Source: Synechococcaceae bacterium WB8_1B_136 (lineage in GTDB: Bacteria; Cyanobacteriota; Cyanobacteriia; PCC-6307; Cyanobiaceae). Taken from it: a stretch of DNA of 18,401 nucleotides. Shown piece after piece: positions 7,096 through 16,880 of this stretch. The DNA lies in contig RGNC01000025.1 in NCBI GenBank assembly GCA_010029175.1, forward strand, positions 1 through 18,401. The letters run 5' to 3'. The notes under the pieces were generated by a model. That model made no database searches. It saw only the letters and a list, made by a program, of their open reading frames with translations, and was not told where the DNA came from. Position 1 is the stretch's first letter, and each line of letters opens with the position of its first letter. The translations under genes were made by a program, and so were the position numbers.

Positions 7096-7363
7096 AGGCA
7101 GCCTGGGGGGGAGGCGGTGTGGAACCACCCAGCTGGAACGGGATCACCACCGTGGCCCAGCGCTCGGGACGGGCGGGCCGGCTGCGGCGCGGCTGACGCA
7201 CCCCGAAGGGCACACGCACCACATTGGTGCCGTCAATTCGCAGGGTCTGACCAGACATCTGGGCATCGGGCAGGGAGCCTGCCAGCGGTGGCAACTGAAC
7301 GGCGTCGGCGATCACCCCATCCGTCGGGTGGGCAGCAACTCGATTGGTGTCGTCGACGTTCAT
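7094..7363 (-). CDS. Hypothetical protein (89 aa)
   Basis: The frame is much longer upstream, but the part before the ATG at 7363 overlaps the gcvP 3' end and is not gene-like, so I start at 7363. The 89-residue product has a stretch that looks conserved in character near its end (RIDGTNVVRVPFGVRQPRR, then ERWATVVIPFQLGG) and finishes with a Pro run (STPPPPQAA) encoded by seven C in a row on this strand (G run at 7105-7111). I do not recognise the family. It lies 112 bases downstream of gcvP on the same strand and could be co-transcribed. No membrane segment is seen. Start and function are uncertain. Confidence 0.55.
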   Translation of the reverse strand: MNVDDTNRVAAHPTDGVIADAVQLPPLAGSLPDAQMSGQTLRIDGTNVVRVPFGVRQPRRSRPARPERWATVVIPFQLGGSTPPPPQAA

Positions 7364-7418
7364 GGGCTCGTGGCCGCAGAGCTGCCTGCAGTTGCAGCAG
7401 ATCTTGCAGAGAAAGCAA

Positions 7419-7466
7419 GGGAAATGGCGGAAAGAAATTCTGCAATTTCCCTCATTAGCGGGAAAT
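7419..7466. repeat. Three GGGAAAT units in alternating orientation
   Basis: GGGAAAT at 7419-7425, its reverse complement ATTTCCC at 7445-7451, and GGGAAAT again at 7460-7466. On the minus strand, just after the gcvP stop, ATTTCCC and GGGAAAT can form a 7-bp hairpin with an 8-base loop; the middle unit can instead pair with the other copy. The stretch is richer in A/T than its surroundings. It may be a terminator-like or mRNA-stabilising element behind gcvP. Confidence 0.4.
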
Positions 7467-7475
7467 GTACTCCAG

Positions 7476-10446
<2,971 letters not shown>

Positions 10447-10457
<11 letters not shown>

Positions 10458-10836
10458 TCACCTTGGCGCTGTAGGTGGCGGCATCCATCAGGGTGTCGAT
10501 CTGGGCGGGATCACTGGGGCGCACCAGCACCAGCCAACCCTCGCCGTAGGGATCGTTCTGCAGTTCTTCGGGGCTGGCCAGCACCGCATCGTTGCGGGCC
10601 TCCACCGTGCCGCTGATGGGGGCGATCACCTCCTCCACCGCCTTCACCGATTCCACCGTGCCGAAGCTGCGGCCCTGGCTGAGGCTGGTGCCCGGCTCAG
10701 GCAGCTCCACAAACACGATGTCGCCCAGCTGGTCGATGGCAAAGGCACTCAGGCCGATGCGCACCAGCTCGCCATCGGACTTCACGGTTTCATGGCTGTC
10801 GGCATAGCGGCAATCGCCGGGAAAGTGAAGCGCCAT
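10447..10836 (-). CDS. gcvH: Glycine cleavage system H protein
   Basis: The 129-residue protein has the usual length and layout. It includes the N-terminal strand region (ELVRIGLSAFAIDQLGDIVFVELPEPG) and the lipoylation hairpin FGTVESVKAVEEVIAPISG with the lipoyl-carrying Lys65. The C-terminal part (LQNDPYGEGWLVLVRPSD) is also typical. H protein shuttles the aminomethyl group from P to T protein and then the reduced lipoate to L protein. It is the first gene of a two-gene unit with gcvP, overlapping it by 11 bp. The ATG at 10836 is the only sensible start; on the minus strand the leader just before it contains a CTCC-rich stretch rather than a clear Shine-Dalgarno. The 208-base gap upstream is full of small hairpins. 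Confidence 0.97.
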
Positions 10837-10876
10837 CGGCTAGGCCGAGAGGAGAACGCCCCCAGTCTGTCGGACC

Positions 10877-10903
10877 CCGGAAGCGAAGGGGCGCTTGCTC
10901 CGG
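10877..10903 (-). promoter_or_regulatory. Hairpin in the gcvH leader
   Basis: CCGG-AAGCG (10877-10885) pairs with CGCTT (10892-10896) and CCGG (10900-10903), giving a 9-bp stem with a 3-base bulge and a 6-base loop. Two smaller hairpins lie further from gcvH: GCCG/CGGC (10905-10914) and GGGCC/GGCCC (10926-10940). The gcvH leader therefore looks highly folded. It does not match the glycine riboswitch core. Confidence 0.4.
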
Positions 10904-10951
10904 TGCCGAACGGCGCGAGGGGAATGGGCCTGAACGGCCCGCGCACAAACT

Positions 10952-10986
10952 TCCCTAATTCCGTACAGCCTGTACACAATCAGGGA
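10952..10986. promoter_or_regulatory. 35-bp quasi-palindrome in the gcvH upstream region
   Basis: The core GTACAG-C-CTGTAC (10963-10975) is a perfect dyad centred on 10969. Around the same centre lie ATT (10958-10960) with AAT (10978-10980), and TCCCT (10952-10956) with AGGGA (10982-10986). In all, 14 of 17 symmetric positions match. It sits 59 bases after the end of the PLP-enzyme gene and about 115 bases before gcvH, in a local A/T-rich patch. This suits either a dimeric regulator site at a gcvH promoter or a terminator-like RNA stem for the upstream gene; no T-run follows. The spacing differs from both LexA (GTAC-N4-GTWC) and NtcA (GTA-N8-TAC). Confidence 0.55.
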
Positions 10987-11044
10987 GAGTGCTGCCGACG
11001 CCCAGCCCCACCCCGGCGGCTCCCAATCCCGCCACCGCCACACC

Positions 11045-12310
11045 TCAGCCCACTGGCAGCAGGCCACCCTGCTCTAGGGCCACCAGGGCTCGCTCCAGGG
11101 CCAGTTCGGCATGGGCCCGATGGGTGCCGCCCTGGGCGTAGAGCACGTAGGGCTCCCGCAACGGGCCATCGGCGGAGAACTCGCTGGTGCTGCCATCGAT
11201 GAAGGTGCCTCCCGCCATCAACAGCTCGCTGGCGTAGCCGGGCATGGGGGCCGGCACGGGATCGAGGTAGGACCCCACCGGAGAGCAGGCCTGAAACGCG
11301 CGACACACGGCCTTGAGCAGCGCTGGCTCGCCGAGCCGCACCGCCTGGATCACATCACTGCGCGGGCCGCCCAGCAATGGTTTCACGGCAAAGCCCAACC
11401 GGTCGAACACCGCGGCCACCAGATCGGCGCAGAGCAGGGCCTCACTCACCATCTGGGGGGCCAGAAACAACCCCTGAAACAACAGCCGGTTGAGATCGAA
11501 GCTGGTGCCGCCTTCGCTGCCGATGCCAGGGGCCGTGAGCCGGCAGCAGGCCTGCTCCACCAACTCGGCGCGGCCGGCCACATAGCCGCCGGTGGGGGCG
11601 ATGGTGCCGCCCAGGTTCTTGATCAGCGAACCGGCCATCAGATCCGCCCCCACGGCCGTGGGCTCGCTCAGCTCCACCAGCTCGCCGTAGCAGTTGTCCA
11701 CAAACACCAGGCAACCGGGCTGAAGCGCCTTCACCCGCTCCACCAACCGGCCGATCTGCGCCACGCTCAGCGAGGGCCGCCAGCTGTAGCCACAGCTGCG
11801 CTGGATCAGCACCATCCGCGTGGGCAGGGCCAGGGCCTCGGCGATGGCGGCCTCATCCACCGTGCCATCAGCCAGCAGATCGAGCTCGTCGTAGACGATG
11901 CCGAACTCCGCCAGGGAGCCCTGGCCACTGCCGCGGATGCCGATCACCTCCTCGAGGGTGTCGTAGGGGCGGCCGGTGAGGGCCAGCAGCCGATCGCCGG
12001 GCCGCAGCACGCCGAACAGGGCAGCCGCGATGGCATGGGTGCCGCTCACGAATTGCAGCCGCACGGCGGCCGCCTCCGCCTGGAGCACCCGGGCGAACAC
12101 CCGATCCAGCAGCTCCCGGCCCTGGTCGCCGTGGCCGTAGCCACTCACAGAGGCGAAATGGTGCACCCCCAGGCGCTCGGCGGCAAAGGCCGCCAACACC
12201 CGCTCCAGCCGTGGCTTCACCCCCGCGCTCCGATCAGCCACCAGCGGAGCGATGCGCTCCCGGGCGGCCGCCAGCTGATCGGCGGCCCAGGCACTGATCT
12301 GGGGGCTCAT
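11045..12310 (-). CDS. PLP-dependent aluminium-resistance / methionine gamma-lyase-like protein
   Basis: The 421-residue protein belongs to the fold-type I PLP family often labelled aluminium resistance protein. From the ATG at 12310 (preferred over an in-frame TTG at 12316), family motifs are: HHFASVSGYGHGDQGRE (about 50-66), VRLQFVSGTHAIAAALFGVLRPGD (about 83-106), GRPYDTLEEVIGIRG (113-127), VDNCYGE with the PLP-binding Asp205, and SLIKNLGG with the likely Schiff-base Lys231. The family's true substrate is not settled; a Cys/Met lyase activity is often assumed from structure. It is common and conserved in cyanobacteria. It is transcribed divergently from desC, with 121 bases between the starts, and in the same direction as gcvH. 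Aluminium tolerance should not be assumed from the name. Confidence 0.9.
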   Translation of the reverse strand: MSPQISAWAADQLAAARERIAPLVADRSAGVKPRLERVLAAFAAERLGVHHFASVSGYGHGDQGRELLDRVFARVLQAEAAAVRLQFVSGTHAIAAALFGVLRPGDRLLALTGRPYDTLEEVIGIRGSGQGSLAEFGIVYDELDLLADGTVDEAAIAEALALPTRMVLIQRSCGYSWRPSLSVAQIGRLVERVKALQPGCLVFVDNCYGELVELSEPTAVGADLMAGSLIKNLGGTIAPTGGYVAGRAELVEQACCRLTAPGIGSEGGTSFDLNRLLFQGLFLAPQMVSEALLCADLVAAVFDRLGFAVKPLLGGPRSDVIQAVRLGEPALLKAVCRAFQACSPVGSYLDPVPAPMPGYASELLMAGGTFIDGSTSEFSADGPLREPYVLYAQGGTHRAHAELALERALVALEQGGLLPVG

Positions 12311-12431
12311 GCGCAACGGCAGGTGGGTCCATGCTGCCTCTCGCCTGGGCCACGGGGGCGGGCATGGCCACGGCTAGATTTTCGCGATCGGATGCGGTCG
12401 CTACAGCCTGCACCCCCGAAAGGAGTTCACT
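12311..12431. promoter_or_regulatory. Divergent promoter region, PLP enzyme / desC
   Basis: The two genes start on opposite strands here. On the plus side, TAGATT (12375-12380) could serve as a -10 box for desC, and AAAGGAG (12419-12425) is a strong ribosome binding site six bases before the TTG start. GGCCACGG occurs twice (12348-12355 and 12366-12373) as a direct repeat 18 bases apart. No clear -35 was found. Confidence 0.4.
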
Positions 12432-13409
<978 letters not shown>

Positions 13410-13412
13410 ACC

Positions 13413-13616
13413 ATGCTGGGAGGGCTGCAGGAGCTGGTGGTCAGCTGGGTGCACAGCGGCGGTTGGCTGGGCCTGGTGCTGGCCATGAATGAGGCTCTAG
13501 AGCCAAGTGCTCTGCAACGTCCAATGCGCAGAAAACTGAGCATCCGTATCTGCAACGAGAGGTTGATCCGCAGAACGGCCTCCGAGGTGCTGCGCAACAG
13601 CAACCGTTGCCACTAA
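13413..13616 (+). pseudogene. Probable truncated DedA-like membrane protein start, fused to unrelated sequence
   Basis: An ORF of 67 codons begins 3 bases after desC. Its first ~25 residues (LQELVVSWVHSGGWLGLVLAM) resemble the amphipathic start of DedA/SNARE-associated membrane proteins. After the Met at 13484-13486 the resemblance stops: the next residues (NEALEPSALQRPMRRKLS) are charged, and the DNA turns richer in A/T. No continuation of a DedA protein is found downstream in any frame. I infer a gene cut off by a deletion or insertion at about 13487-13504, where a 12-bp palindrome lies. The DedA assignment rests on a short stretch and is tentative; the ORF could alternatively be a real small protein. 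Confidence 0.4.
13493..13504. repeat. Perfect 12-bp palindrome GGCTCTAGAGCC at the composition break
   Basis: An exact palindrome lies within 10 bases of the point where DedA-like coding ends and A/T-richer sequence begins. It may mark a rearrangement junction. No matching copy is seen at the far end of the accessory block. Confidence 0.45.
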
Positions 13617-13622
13617 TTTGCG

Positions 13623-14375
13623 GTGAGCTCCAAGGCCACCATCCTGGACGCCGTCAGCACCTACTTGTCTCACGCCGGTCCCCGCGGCGCCCTCGATCAG
13701 CTGCTCGAAGCCGAGCGCATCCTGTTCTGCTGCCAGAGCAGGCTCCTGGCCACGGTATGGGTCCGTTCCGAGCGAGGGCGCTTCCCGGGCGATCGGCTGA
13801 TGCCAGAGCAGCTGGCGGGCTCCTGCACAACCCTGGAAGAGGCGTTGCAGGTGTGCCACGACCACAACCCCAGCCTGCTGGTCACCACACAACTGCTCGA
13901 GGAGGGATCAGGCCTGGAGCTGATCGTGAAGGCGAAGCGCATCCTGCCGGAGCTGCGAACACTGCTGTTTCTCCAACACGAGCACCGCACCCTGCTGGAG
14001 GAGGCGGTGAAGACCCACAGCGATGGCATCGTGCTGGAGTCGGCGATGGGCTCCGGCCACGTGCTGGCGGCGATCCGCACCGTCAGCAAGGGCGGCATGT
14101 ACCTGGAGCCCCGGATTGCTGAACAGCTCCATGGCAGTGTGCAGCTGCGCGATCCAGGCCTCACAGACCGGGAACTGGAGATCATGCAGGAGGTGGCCAG
14201 CGGCCTCAACGACAGGGAGATCGGCGAGCAGCTGCACCTGGCCACAGGCACGGTGAAGTACCACCTGAAACAGGTGTACCAGAAGCTGAATGCCCACAGC
14301 CGCACCCGTGCCGCCATTAGCCTGGTGCTGATGGGGCTCGTGGCACCACCCAAGCCCCTCCTACCAATGTGGTGA
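13623..14375 (+). CDS. LuxR/NarL-type regulator with degenerate receiver domain
   Basis: The 250-residue protein starts at a GTG at 13623 that lacks a good Shine-Dalgarno. It is in frame with the preceding 67-codon ORF, whose TAA is only two codons before. The C-terminal part (about 178-235, LTDRELEIMQEVASGLNDREIGEQLHL then GTVKYHLKQVYQKLNAHSRTRA) is a clear LuxR DNA-binding helix-turn-helix. Residues about 30-165 have the pattern of a response-regulator receiver (SLLV, GLELIVKAKR, LRTLLFLQHE, DGIVLE, GGMYLEP), but the phospho-acceptor Asp after the third strand is replaced by Thr88-Thr89. Control by phosphorylation is therefore unlikely. Related orphan LuxR regulators are common in picocyanobacteria. 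No histidine kinase is adjacent. Targets are unknown; neighbours at both sides are desaturases. Confidence 0.88.
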   Translation: MSSKATILDAVSTYLSHAGPRGALDQLLEAERILFCCQSRLLATVWVRSERGRFPGDRLMPEQLAGSCTTLEEALQVCHDHNPSLLVTTQLLEEGSGLELIVKAKRILPELRTLLFLQHEHRTLLEEAVKTHSDGIVLESAMGSGHVLAAIRTVSKGGMYLEPRIAEQLHGSVQLRDPGLTDRELEIMQEVASGLNDREIGEQLHLATGTVKYHLKQVYQKLNAHSRTRAAISLVLMGLVAPPKPLLPMW

Positions 14376-14388
14376 GGACGAAGTGGAT

Positions 14389-14440
14389 ACTTTGCAGTGT
14401 TCGTTTCCGGCAAAGTTGACCGAAACGGAGCACAACACTG
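14389..14440 (+). promoter_or_regulatory. Strong hairpin / possible pseudoknot downstream of the luxR-type gene
   Basis: CAGTGTT (14395-14401) pairs with AACACTG (14434-14440), and directly inside CGTTTC (14402-14407) pairs with GAAACG (14422-14427), extended by two G-C pairs. This gives about 15 base pairs with a six-base bulge. A rival exact pair, ACTTTGC (14389-14395) with GCAAAGT (14410-14416), interleaves with the inner stem and could make a pseudoknot. It begins 14 bases after the stop codon. There is no T-run. It could end transcription, stabilise the mRNA, or belong to a small RNA. Confidence 0.5.
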
Positions 14441-14548
14441 TCCAACTGAGCAGTTACCGATCTGGGTGAATTGCAACAATCAAGTGAGGTGCCGCATCAG
14501 CCCTTCGCAGTTCACCCTTTTCATCCATTGCCCGCCCCCAAGCCCTGA

Positions 14549-14920
14549 GCCCCGCCTTGGCCCCGGCCGACCAAGCCTCAGCTGATCCTGGCCGACGGAC
14601 TCTGCCCCAAGATCGCCGAGCTCTTGCCTGGCGCACTCCATGAACTGCTGGACCTGAGCGCCAGCAGCAACCCTCTCGCAGCCATCAGCGCCGAACTGGA
14701 GCGCAAGCACATGCAGGGCCAGCCTGTCGAGAGCGTACAATCGCGGCCCCCGGCCGCTCCGGGGCCTTACGGATCGGCGGCCAGTTGGTCGACGACGCTG
14801 CCCTGGTGGCAAACGCCGCTCAGCTCGCCCAATGGAAGGTCGGCACCATTGTCCTCTGGAGTTGCCAAACCGGGGGCGATCGCAATTTCGCTGCACCGCT
14901 GAAGGAGCAGTGCAAGCACG
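14549..14920 (+). pseudogene. Relic of a DUF4347-domain protein (frameshifted and truncated)
   Basis: Two adjacent frames encode successive parts of one domain. The first (codons from about 14579 to 14737) gives LILADGLCPKIAELLPG, LLDLSASSNPLAAISAEL and ends in QPVESV. The second (from about 14737) continues IAAPGRSGALRIGGQLVD, LVANAAQLAQW and VGTIVLWSCQTGGD. Together they match the DUF4347 pattern found at the N-terminus of very large secreted or surface proteins with calcium-binding repeats. A single missing base near 14739 explains the frame change. No start codon is found, and after about 14905 the sequence changes to an unrelated relic. It is therefore the stump of a large surface-protein gene. 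The domain call comes from remembered family patterns. Confidence 0.6.
14876..14883. repeat. HIP1 octamer GCGATCGC
   Basis: Fourth exact HIP1 copy, inside the DUF4347 relic. Confidence 0.8.
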
Positions 14921-15085
14921 TTTGCCTATCAGGGCAAGATCGGAGTTTCTTATTGCGCCACCAACAGCGGCTTCGTTTTCCTGGAAGGCGGCTACCTGGG
15001 CACCACCTCATCCAACGTGTCGACCGTCAGCTACGACCCCTTCGGCACCTGGCGCCTCAACCTGGGCTGGCGTCAGAAGCTCTGA
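14903..15085 (+). pseudogene. C-terminal relic of an outer-membrane beta-barrel-like protein
   Basis: The frame opens right after a TGA at 14900-14902 and runs 60 codons to the TGA at 15083-15085 without a credible start. The peptide contains alternating strand-like segments: STFAYQGKIGVSYCATN, GFVFLEGGYLGTTSSN, VSTVSYDPFGTWRLNLGWRQKL. This is the pattern of the last strands of an outer-membrane beta-barrel, although the final residue is Leu rather than the usual Phe. It follows the DUF4347 relic in a different frame, so two unrelated gene ends have been joined by deletion. The barrel assignment is by pattern only. Confidence 0.45.
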
Positions 15086-15102
15086 GCGATCCGAGCCGGC
15101 CG

Positions 15103-15891
15103 CTATCCCACCTGCGCCCCCAGCTCTCGCCGGATCGCCTCAGCCAGATCTTCGGACCCTGCTCCCTCGCCCGGTTGCGCCAGCAGCCGGGCTTTTTCAC
15201 GCAACAGTTCCAGGAACTGATCCCCACTCAACGCCCCCTCATCAGCCGCCCCCAGGGCCGCCAAGGTGCGGCGCAGATCCAAGAGCTCGCCATCCAGCTC
15301 CTCGGCGCTGTAATCGCGCTGGCCTGCCATCACCGCTGCAAAACACTCGCGTCGCTGGCGCTTCTCGGCCGGATAGGCCGCCAACACCTGCTCCCGGCAG
15401 CTGCGCCACGGTCGCCCTGCCGTGAACAACGCGGCCAGGGCCGCACTGAGGGCTGCCGCCTCGCCCTCGGCAATGCGCCAATCGAAGGCCGAGGGCAGCG
15501 GCCGCAACCCCACAAAGATCTCGAACAGCTGGGCCGGGCCGAGGGGCACGCCGTCGTCGGCCAGCACCGGGCAGCAGGAGGCCTCCAGCGCCGCCAGCAG
15601 CTCCGGCTGATCCGCCAGCTGGTCCCTCAGTGCACCCGAGGGACCAGCCTCGCCGCCCTGCTCGGCCAGCAGGTGGTTCAGGCGCCCCAGGACCACAAAC
15701 AGCTCCGGCCCCGGTGAAGCCAACTTGCGGTTGCGCAGGTTGGAGAGCTGCGAGTTGTGCACCCGCCCCAGATCCAGGCGCTCGGCCAGGGCGGGCAGCA
15801 GGCGCAGGCTCCAGCCGTTGCGCTCATGCCACGCCTTGATCAGATGACCGAACGCATCGCGGCCTGCTTCGAGTTCGTCCCGATTTTGCAC
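15103..15891 (-). CDS. Predicted helix-turn-helix protein divergent from desaturase copy 2
   Basis: A 262-residue product results from the GTG at 15891. The frame stays open to an ATG at 15957, but that start would overlap the desaturase start and place the operator palindromes inside the gene, so I prefer the GTG. Residues about 10-75 (FGHLIKAWHERNGWSL, LAERLDLGRVHNSQLSNLRNRKLASPGPELFVVLGRLN) have the spacing of a helix-turn-helix in which VHNSQLSNLRN would be the recognition segment. This resembles an XRE-like cyanobacterial family, though I cannot name it. The rest is mostly helical and of unknown function (LFEIFVGLRPLP, then a long segment rich in Ala, Glu and Leu). Position and palindromes upstream suggest an autoregulated repressor or activator of the desaturase. 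Function is inference. Confidence 0.7.
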   Translation of the reverse strand: MQNRDELEAGRDAFGHLIKAWHERNGWSLRLLPALAERLDLGRVHNSQLSNLRNRKLASPGPELFVVLGRLNHLLAEQGGEAGPSGALRDQLADQPELLAALEASCCPVLADDGVPLGPAQLFEIFVGLRPLPSAFDWRIAEGEAAALSAALAALFTAGRPWRSCREQVLAAYPAEKRQRRECFAAVMAGQRDYSAEELDGELLDLRRTLAALGAADEGALSGDQFLELLREKARLLAQPGEGAGSEDLAEAIRRELGAQVG

Positions 15892-15892
15892 G

Positions 15893-15924
15893 CGATACGG
15901 ATCCGTATTGCTACCATCGTATCG
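15893..15924. promoter_or_regulatory. Operator-like palindrome cluster between regulator and desaturase copy 2
   Basis: ATACGGATCCGTAT (15895-15908) is a perfect 14-bp palindrome. A third half-site, CGTATCG (15918-15924), is the exact reverse complement of CGATACG (15893-15899). The sites sit directly before the GTG of the minus-strand gene and 20-50 bases before the desaturase ATG, where a regulator could control both promoters. TTGCAC (15886-15891) may be a -35 box for the plus strand, but no well-spaced -10 was found. Confidence 0.65.
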
Positions 15925-15944
15925 GAAACAGATGGAGCAGGCCC

Positions 15945-16850
15945 ATGACGGCCTCAATCACCGCCCCGCCGCGCGCCCTGACGCTGCACCTCCCCCGCCG
16001 CGGCGAACCCGCACCGGTGCTGCCGCAGGGCAAGAACACAGCAGTCGTGGTCTTCATGGCCGCGATTCACCTGCTGGCCCTGGTGGCCCTTTTGCCCCAG
16101 TTCTGGAGCGTGCCCGCGGTGGCCACGCTGCTGATCCTCTACTGGGTCACCGCCTGCCTCGGCGTCACCATCGGCTATCACCGACTGCTCAGCCACCGTG
16201 CCTTCCGGCTGCCCCGCTGGCTGGAGCGCTTCTTCGCCACCTGCGGCGCCCTTAGCTGCCAGCACGGCCCGATCGACTGGGTGGGCCTGCATCGCCACCA
16301 TCACAAGTTCTCTGATACGAACGCGGATCACCACAACAGCCACCGCGGCTTCTGGTGGAGCCACATGGGCTGGATGTTCCAACCCATCCCCGCCATGGGC
16401 GCCGTGCCCCGCCTCACCGGCGACCTGGCCGCCGATCCCTACTACCGCTGGTTGAACACCTACTTCCTGCTGCTGCAGCTGCCCTTGGCCGGGCTGCTGT
16501 TCTGGATCGGCACGGCCACCGGCGCCGGCGGCTGGGCCCTGGTGCTGTGGGGCATCCCCCTGCGCCTGGTGCTCGTTTATCACGCCACCTGGCTGGTGAA
16601 CTCGGCCACCCACCGCTGGGGCTACGTGCTCCACGAGAGTGGCGATGGCTCCCGCAACAACCCCTGGGTGGCGGCACTCACCTTCGGCGAGGGCTGGCAC
16701 AACACCCACCATGCCTACCCCCACTCCGCACGTCACGGCTGGGGCCGCCGCGAGCTCGACCTCACCTGGCTGCACATCAAACTGATGCAGAAGCTGGGCC
16801 TCGCCACCCAGGTGCGCCTACCGGCACCGCTGCTCAGCCAAGCCCAGTAA
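15945..16850 (+). CDS. DesC-type desaturase (copy 2)
   Basis: The start is the ATG at 15945 with GGAG (15934-15937) seven bases upstream. The 301-residue enzyme has all three histidine boxes: His79-x4-His84 (HRLLSH), His116-xx-His119-His120 (HRHHH) and His252-xx-His255-His256 (HNTHH). It closely resembles copy 1 along the whole core (GPIDWVGLHRHHHKFSD; IPLRLVLVYHATWLVNSATH), including nearly identical DNA around 16563-16615 compared with 13133-13185. It is therefore a paralogue of the same delta-9-like family, but with a short N-terminus. Differences near the active site (NTHH for NNHH) may reflect another substrate or double-bond position. It is read away from a putative regulator and followed by a toxin-antitoxin pair. 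Its stop codon overlaps the dyad at 16846-16860. Confidence 0.92.
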   Translation: MTASITAPPRALTLHLPRRGEPAPVLPQGKNTAVVVFMAAIHLLALVALLPQFWSVPAVATLLILYWVTACLGVTIGYHRLLSHRAFRLPRWLERFFATCGALSCQHGPIDWVGLHRHHHKFSDTNADHHNSHRGFWWSHMGWMFQPIPAMGAVPRLTGDLAADPYYRWLNTYFLLLQLPLAGLLFWIGTATGAGGWALVLWGIPLRLVLVYHATWLVNSATHRWGYVLHESGDGSRNNPWVAALTFGEGWHNTHHAYPHSARHGWGRRELDLTWLHIKLMQKLGLATQVRLPAPLLSQAQ

Positions 16851-16860
16851 GGTTCTTACT
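16846..16860. promoter_or_regulatory. 15-bp dyad, candidate VapB operator
   Basis: AGTAAG-GTT-CTTACT is a perfect 6+3+6 dyad ending 20 bases before the vapB ATG and overlapping the stop codon of the desaturase. VapB-type antitoxins commonly bind such dyads to repress their own operon, so this is the natural candidate. It could also act as a weak stem behind the desaturase. Confidence 0.6.
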
Positions 16861-16880
16861 TCCTCCGCCTCTGCGCTCTG

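Noticed and set aside
10837..10951. Glycine riboswitch upstream of gcvH
   Set aside because: A GGCACCGGAGCAAG stretch on the minus strand faintly recalls the aptamer core, but the GGAGAG/CTCTC stem and the usual second conserved block are missing.
10963..10975. LexA or NtcA box at GTACAGCCTGTAC
   Set aside because: Cyanobacterial LexA boxes have four bases between GTAC and GTWC (here five), and NtcA sites have eight bases between GTA and TAC (here seven).
14785..15717. 310-codon plus-strand frame as one real gene
   Set aside because: Only its first ~40 codons resemble a domain (DUF4347); the rest is antisense to the helix-turn-helix gene and lacks a credible start, so it is a relic joined to a shadow frame.
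15908..16255. Alternative gene in another frame across the start of desaturase copy 2
   Set aside because: It is out of frame with the desaturase, has shadow composition (runs of Pro, Arg and Ala) and no family similarity.
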